From Mycobacterium yunnanensis (GTDB lineage Bacteria > Actinomycetota > Actinomycetes > Mycobacteriales > Mycobacteriaceae): a DNA stretch of 64,000 bases. Positions 62,303-64,000 of the stretch are shown here, piece by piece; the stretch's first letter is position 1, and each line of letters begins with the position of its first letter. Under the pieces are notes generated by a model that did not search any database, was not told the origin of the DNA, and saw only the letters and a program-made list of their open reading frames with translations. The translations under genes were made by a program, and so were the position numbers. The DNA lies in NCBI RefSeq assembly GCF_025823185.1, contig NZ_JACKVK010000011.1, positions 310,615 through 374,614 of the forward strand, read 5' to 3'.

Positions 62303-63565
62303 CTAGGTCGTCGTCAGATTCTTCTGAGCGAAGCGTTCCGCCCATTCCTTTCGGGACCTGATGGACACGTCGACGTCAGATGCCTTGGCGCGCAACGAGC
62401 CGACGGATGCCTGATCCCGGGGCGTCTTGGCAAACGGATCCCAGCCGAAGAAGCGGCTCGAGTTCTGCCAAGTGATCTTGTCGATGTCCGTGTCGTCGGC
62501 GCCTGCCCCGTTCAACTCGGCGAGCACCTGCTCGGGCGCGTCCGGCCAGAAGCAATCCGAGTGTGGGTAGTCGCACTCCCAGGCGATGATGTCGATGCCG
62601 ATCTCGTGGCGCAGTTTCAGCGACGTCTTGTCCGTCACGTAGCACGCCAGGGAGTGTTCACGGAACACGTCGCTCGGAAGCTTGTCGCCGAAGTCGCGGC
62701 GCAGCCACTTTTGGTTGGTGTAGTGCCGGTCACTGCGGTCGAGATAGAACGGTATCCACCCGATTCCGCCCTCGGAGAAGGCAAACTTGAGGTCGGGGTA
62801 GTCGCGCATCGCCGGGCCCCACAGCAGATCCTGCGCACACATCGCCGACACCTGGGTGGCCAGGATTATCAGGTTGTCGATCGGGGCGTTGGGCGCCATG
62901 CTGATCGCCCCGAAGCCCGTGCCGATGTGAAGGCACATCACCACGTTCAGCTCGGAGAGGGTTCGAAAGACCGGGCCCCAGTACTCACCGTCGTGATAGC
63001 TCGGCAGCCCCTCTAGGTGTGGGAGCTCCGGCATCGTCACCGCGCGGCAGCCCTTGGCGGCCACGCGACGGATCTCGGCGCACATCGCATCCGGGTTCCA
63101 GGTGGGCATCACTGCGATGGGGATGAAGCGATCCGGGTAGCTGCCCGCCCACTCGTCGATGTGCCAGTCGTTGTAGGCCGACACCATGATCAGCGTGACG
63201 TCCTCGCGAAACTGGTTGAGGTGGCGGGCGGAGAAACCGGTGAAGGTGGGAAAGCACATCGACGCGAGGATGCCGTTGCGGTTCATGTCCCGCACGCGCT
63301 CGTGCACGTCGTAGACGCCCGGCCGCATCTCTGCGAATCCGGCAGGATCGCGTCCCCATTCCTCCGGGGGCCACGACACCACCGCGTTGAGACCGCTCAC
63401 GCCCTGCGGCTTGCCCTGGTACATCCACTGGTCGACGCCCTTGTCGTCGGTCACCACGATCGGTGCGTCGGACTTGTACTTCTGGGGCACGTGGTTGAGG
63501 AACATGTCCGGTGGCTCGACGACGTGGTCGTCGATGCTTATCAGGATGAGATCGTCGACGTTCAA
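62303..63565 (-). CDS. Amidohydrolase-superfamily protein
   Basis: 420 residues. A TIM-barrel metal-dependent hydrolase/decarboxylase of the Amidohydro_2 type (ACMSD/gamma-resorcylate decarboxylase relatives). The N-terminal metal motif is ISIDDHVVEPPDMF, a His lies in VMCLHIGTGFG, and the final Asp region is IIAWECDYPHSDCFW. TTG 63565 has GGAGG seven bases upstream, whereas the frame beyond to 63673 has none. It opens the run amidohydrolase-ACAD-ACAD-thioesterase, so ring or carboxyl removal from an acyl-CoA intermediate is a guess. Confidence 0.88.
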   Translation of the reverse strand: MNVDDLILISIDDHVVEPPDMFLNHVPQKYKSDAPIVVTDDKGVDQWMYQGKPQGVSGLNAVVSWPPEEWGRDPAGFAEMRPGVYDVHERVRDMNRNGILASMCFPTFTGFSARHLNQFREDVTLIMVSAYNDWHIDEWAGSYPDRFIPIAVMPTWNPDAMCAEIRRVAAKGCRAVTMPELPHLEGLPSYHDGEYWGPVFRTLSELNVVMCLHIGTGFGAISMAPNAPIDNLIILATQVSAMCAQDLLWGPAMRDYPDLKFAFSEGGIGWIPFYLDRSDRHYTNQKWLRRDFGDKLPSDVFREHSLACYVTDKTSLKLRHEIGIDIIAWECDYPHSDCFWPDAPEQVLAELNGAGADDTDIDKITWQNSSRFFGWDPFAKTPRDQASVGSLRAKASDVDVSIRSRKEWAERFAQKNLTTT

Positions 63566-63741
63566 GGTGCTTCCTCCGATGCGTCTACCGCCACTCCTGG
63601 CGGCCCATGTCCCACGATGACATATTAGCTGCACTTTGTAAAGCTCATTGTCCCCAAAGATGTTGTTGGACAACCGTTTTAGCGCGCCGTCGACACACGG
63701 CCGCCGCCGGGTAGCACCGTCGCCGACGAGCGCCGACGGGC

Positions 63742-64000
63742 CTACACGGGGTCGAACGACGAGATGAGCCAGTTGCCGCCCACGTCGGTGAGACCCACCT
63801 TGACCGAGCTCGCCGTGAAGCTGCCGGCGGGGTTCTCCTTGCTGGTGGTCGTCTGATTGAGGAAGACCAGGACCACCGCAGAACCCGGTTTCAGTTCCGA
63901 CACCGCGGATTGCACGACGGTCGCGGACGTCTTCACTGCCTTCTGCCGGACCGCGGGAGTCACGATGTCGTGGGTGAATTGGCTGTAGTAGTCAAGGAAT
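63742..64000 (-). CDS. Mce-associated membrane protein, C-terminal part
   Basis: Open to the window edge; the start lies beyond 64000. The visible 85 or so residues begin FLDYYSQFTHDIVTPAVRQK and end GLTDVGGNWLISSFDPV, the typical C-terminal domain of the Mce-associated proteins that accompany Mce lipid importers in mycobacteria. These have an N-terminal membrane helix and a soluble outer domain. It suggests a mce locus just right of the window. Confidence 0.8.
   Translation of the reverse strand, partial: FLDYYSQFTHDIVTPAVRQKAVKTSATVVQSAVSELKPGSAVVLVFLNQTTTSKENPAGSFTASSVKVGLTDVGGNWLISSFDPV

Overview
The window is 64 kb of high-GC actinobacterial chromosome, very probably from a fast-growing mycobacterium (Mycolicibacterium type). 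Three things point there. The block 1137-12010 reproduces the gene order yebC, pdxT, tesB, pdxS, NUDIX, pimA, patA, pgsA, HIT, thrS known from the phosphatidylinositol-mannoside (PIM) locus of Mycobacterium tuberculosis (around Rv2603c-Rv2618). GTG and TTG starts with 4-base stop/start overlaps are frequent. The right edge carries a Mce-associated protein. No rRNA, tRNA, CRISPR array, insertion sequence or prophage was recognised.

Region by region. 1-1.1 kb: two small enzymes. 1.1-12 kb: the PIM/vitamin B6/thrS block, read leftward, nearly every gene overlapping the next by 1-4 bases and closed by a perfect 18-bp-stem hairpin after pdxT. 12-17.4 kb: oxidoreductases, a metallo-beta-lactamase-fold hydrolase and two LLM flavin monooxygenases. 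17.5-20.3 kb: a Kup potassium transporter converging on a GDT1-type cation transporter that has an upstream yybP-ykoY (Mn2+) riboswitch and promoter. 20.6-26.2 kb: a three-gene MukBEF-like condensin (JetA/JetB/JetC = EptABC = MksFEB) with no adjacent JetD nuclease. 26.3-31.2 kb: a Tat-exported multicopper oxidase, a NarL-type two-component system and cysE-cysK. 31.4-36.8 kb: MFS and CaCA transporters, a MarR regulator divergent from CtaG with a palindromic operator between them, and a soluble Ser/Thr kinase. 36.9-40.9 kb: a redox cassette (thioredoxin, UBP zinc finger, cNMP/glutaredoxin-like/TrxR-like fusion) and an unknown membrane protein.

41-49.3 kb is a stress island read leftward: DUF1931 histone-fold protein, Hsp20, DUF2267, a glycine-zipper stress protein, then dnaK-grpE-cbpA-cbpM-clpB. 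The chaperones look unlike the housekeeping mycobacterial copies and probably form an accessory set. 49.6-53 kb: an ANTAR regulator, a VOC protein, an SDR and an acyltransferase, with looser spacing and lower GC. 53.4-64 kb looks like a lipid/terpenoid-type catabolic region: TetR, P450, a decayed small membrane gene, an orphan AbrB protein, ferredoxin reductase, serine hydrolase, TesB-like thioesterase, a paired acyl-CoA dehydrogenase, an amidohydrolase and the end of a Mce-associated gene. A 13-base AT-rich motif is shared by two promoters of this last region.

The most notable items are the JetD-less condensin operon, the accessory chaperone island with its histone-fold neighbour, the redox fusion protein lacking the thioredoxin-reductase CxxC, the Mn riboswitch, and the shared promoter motif.
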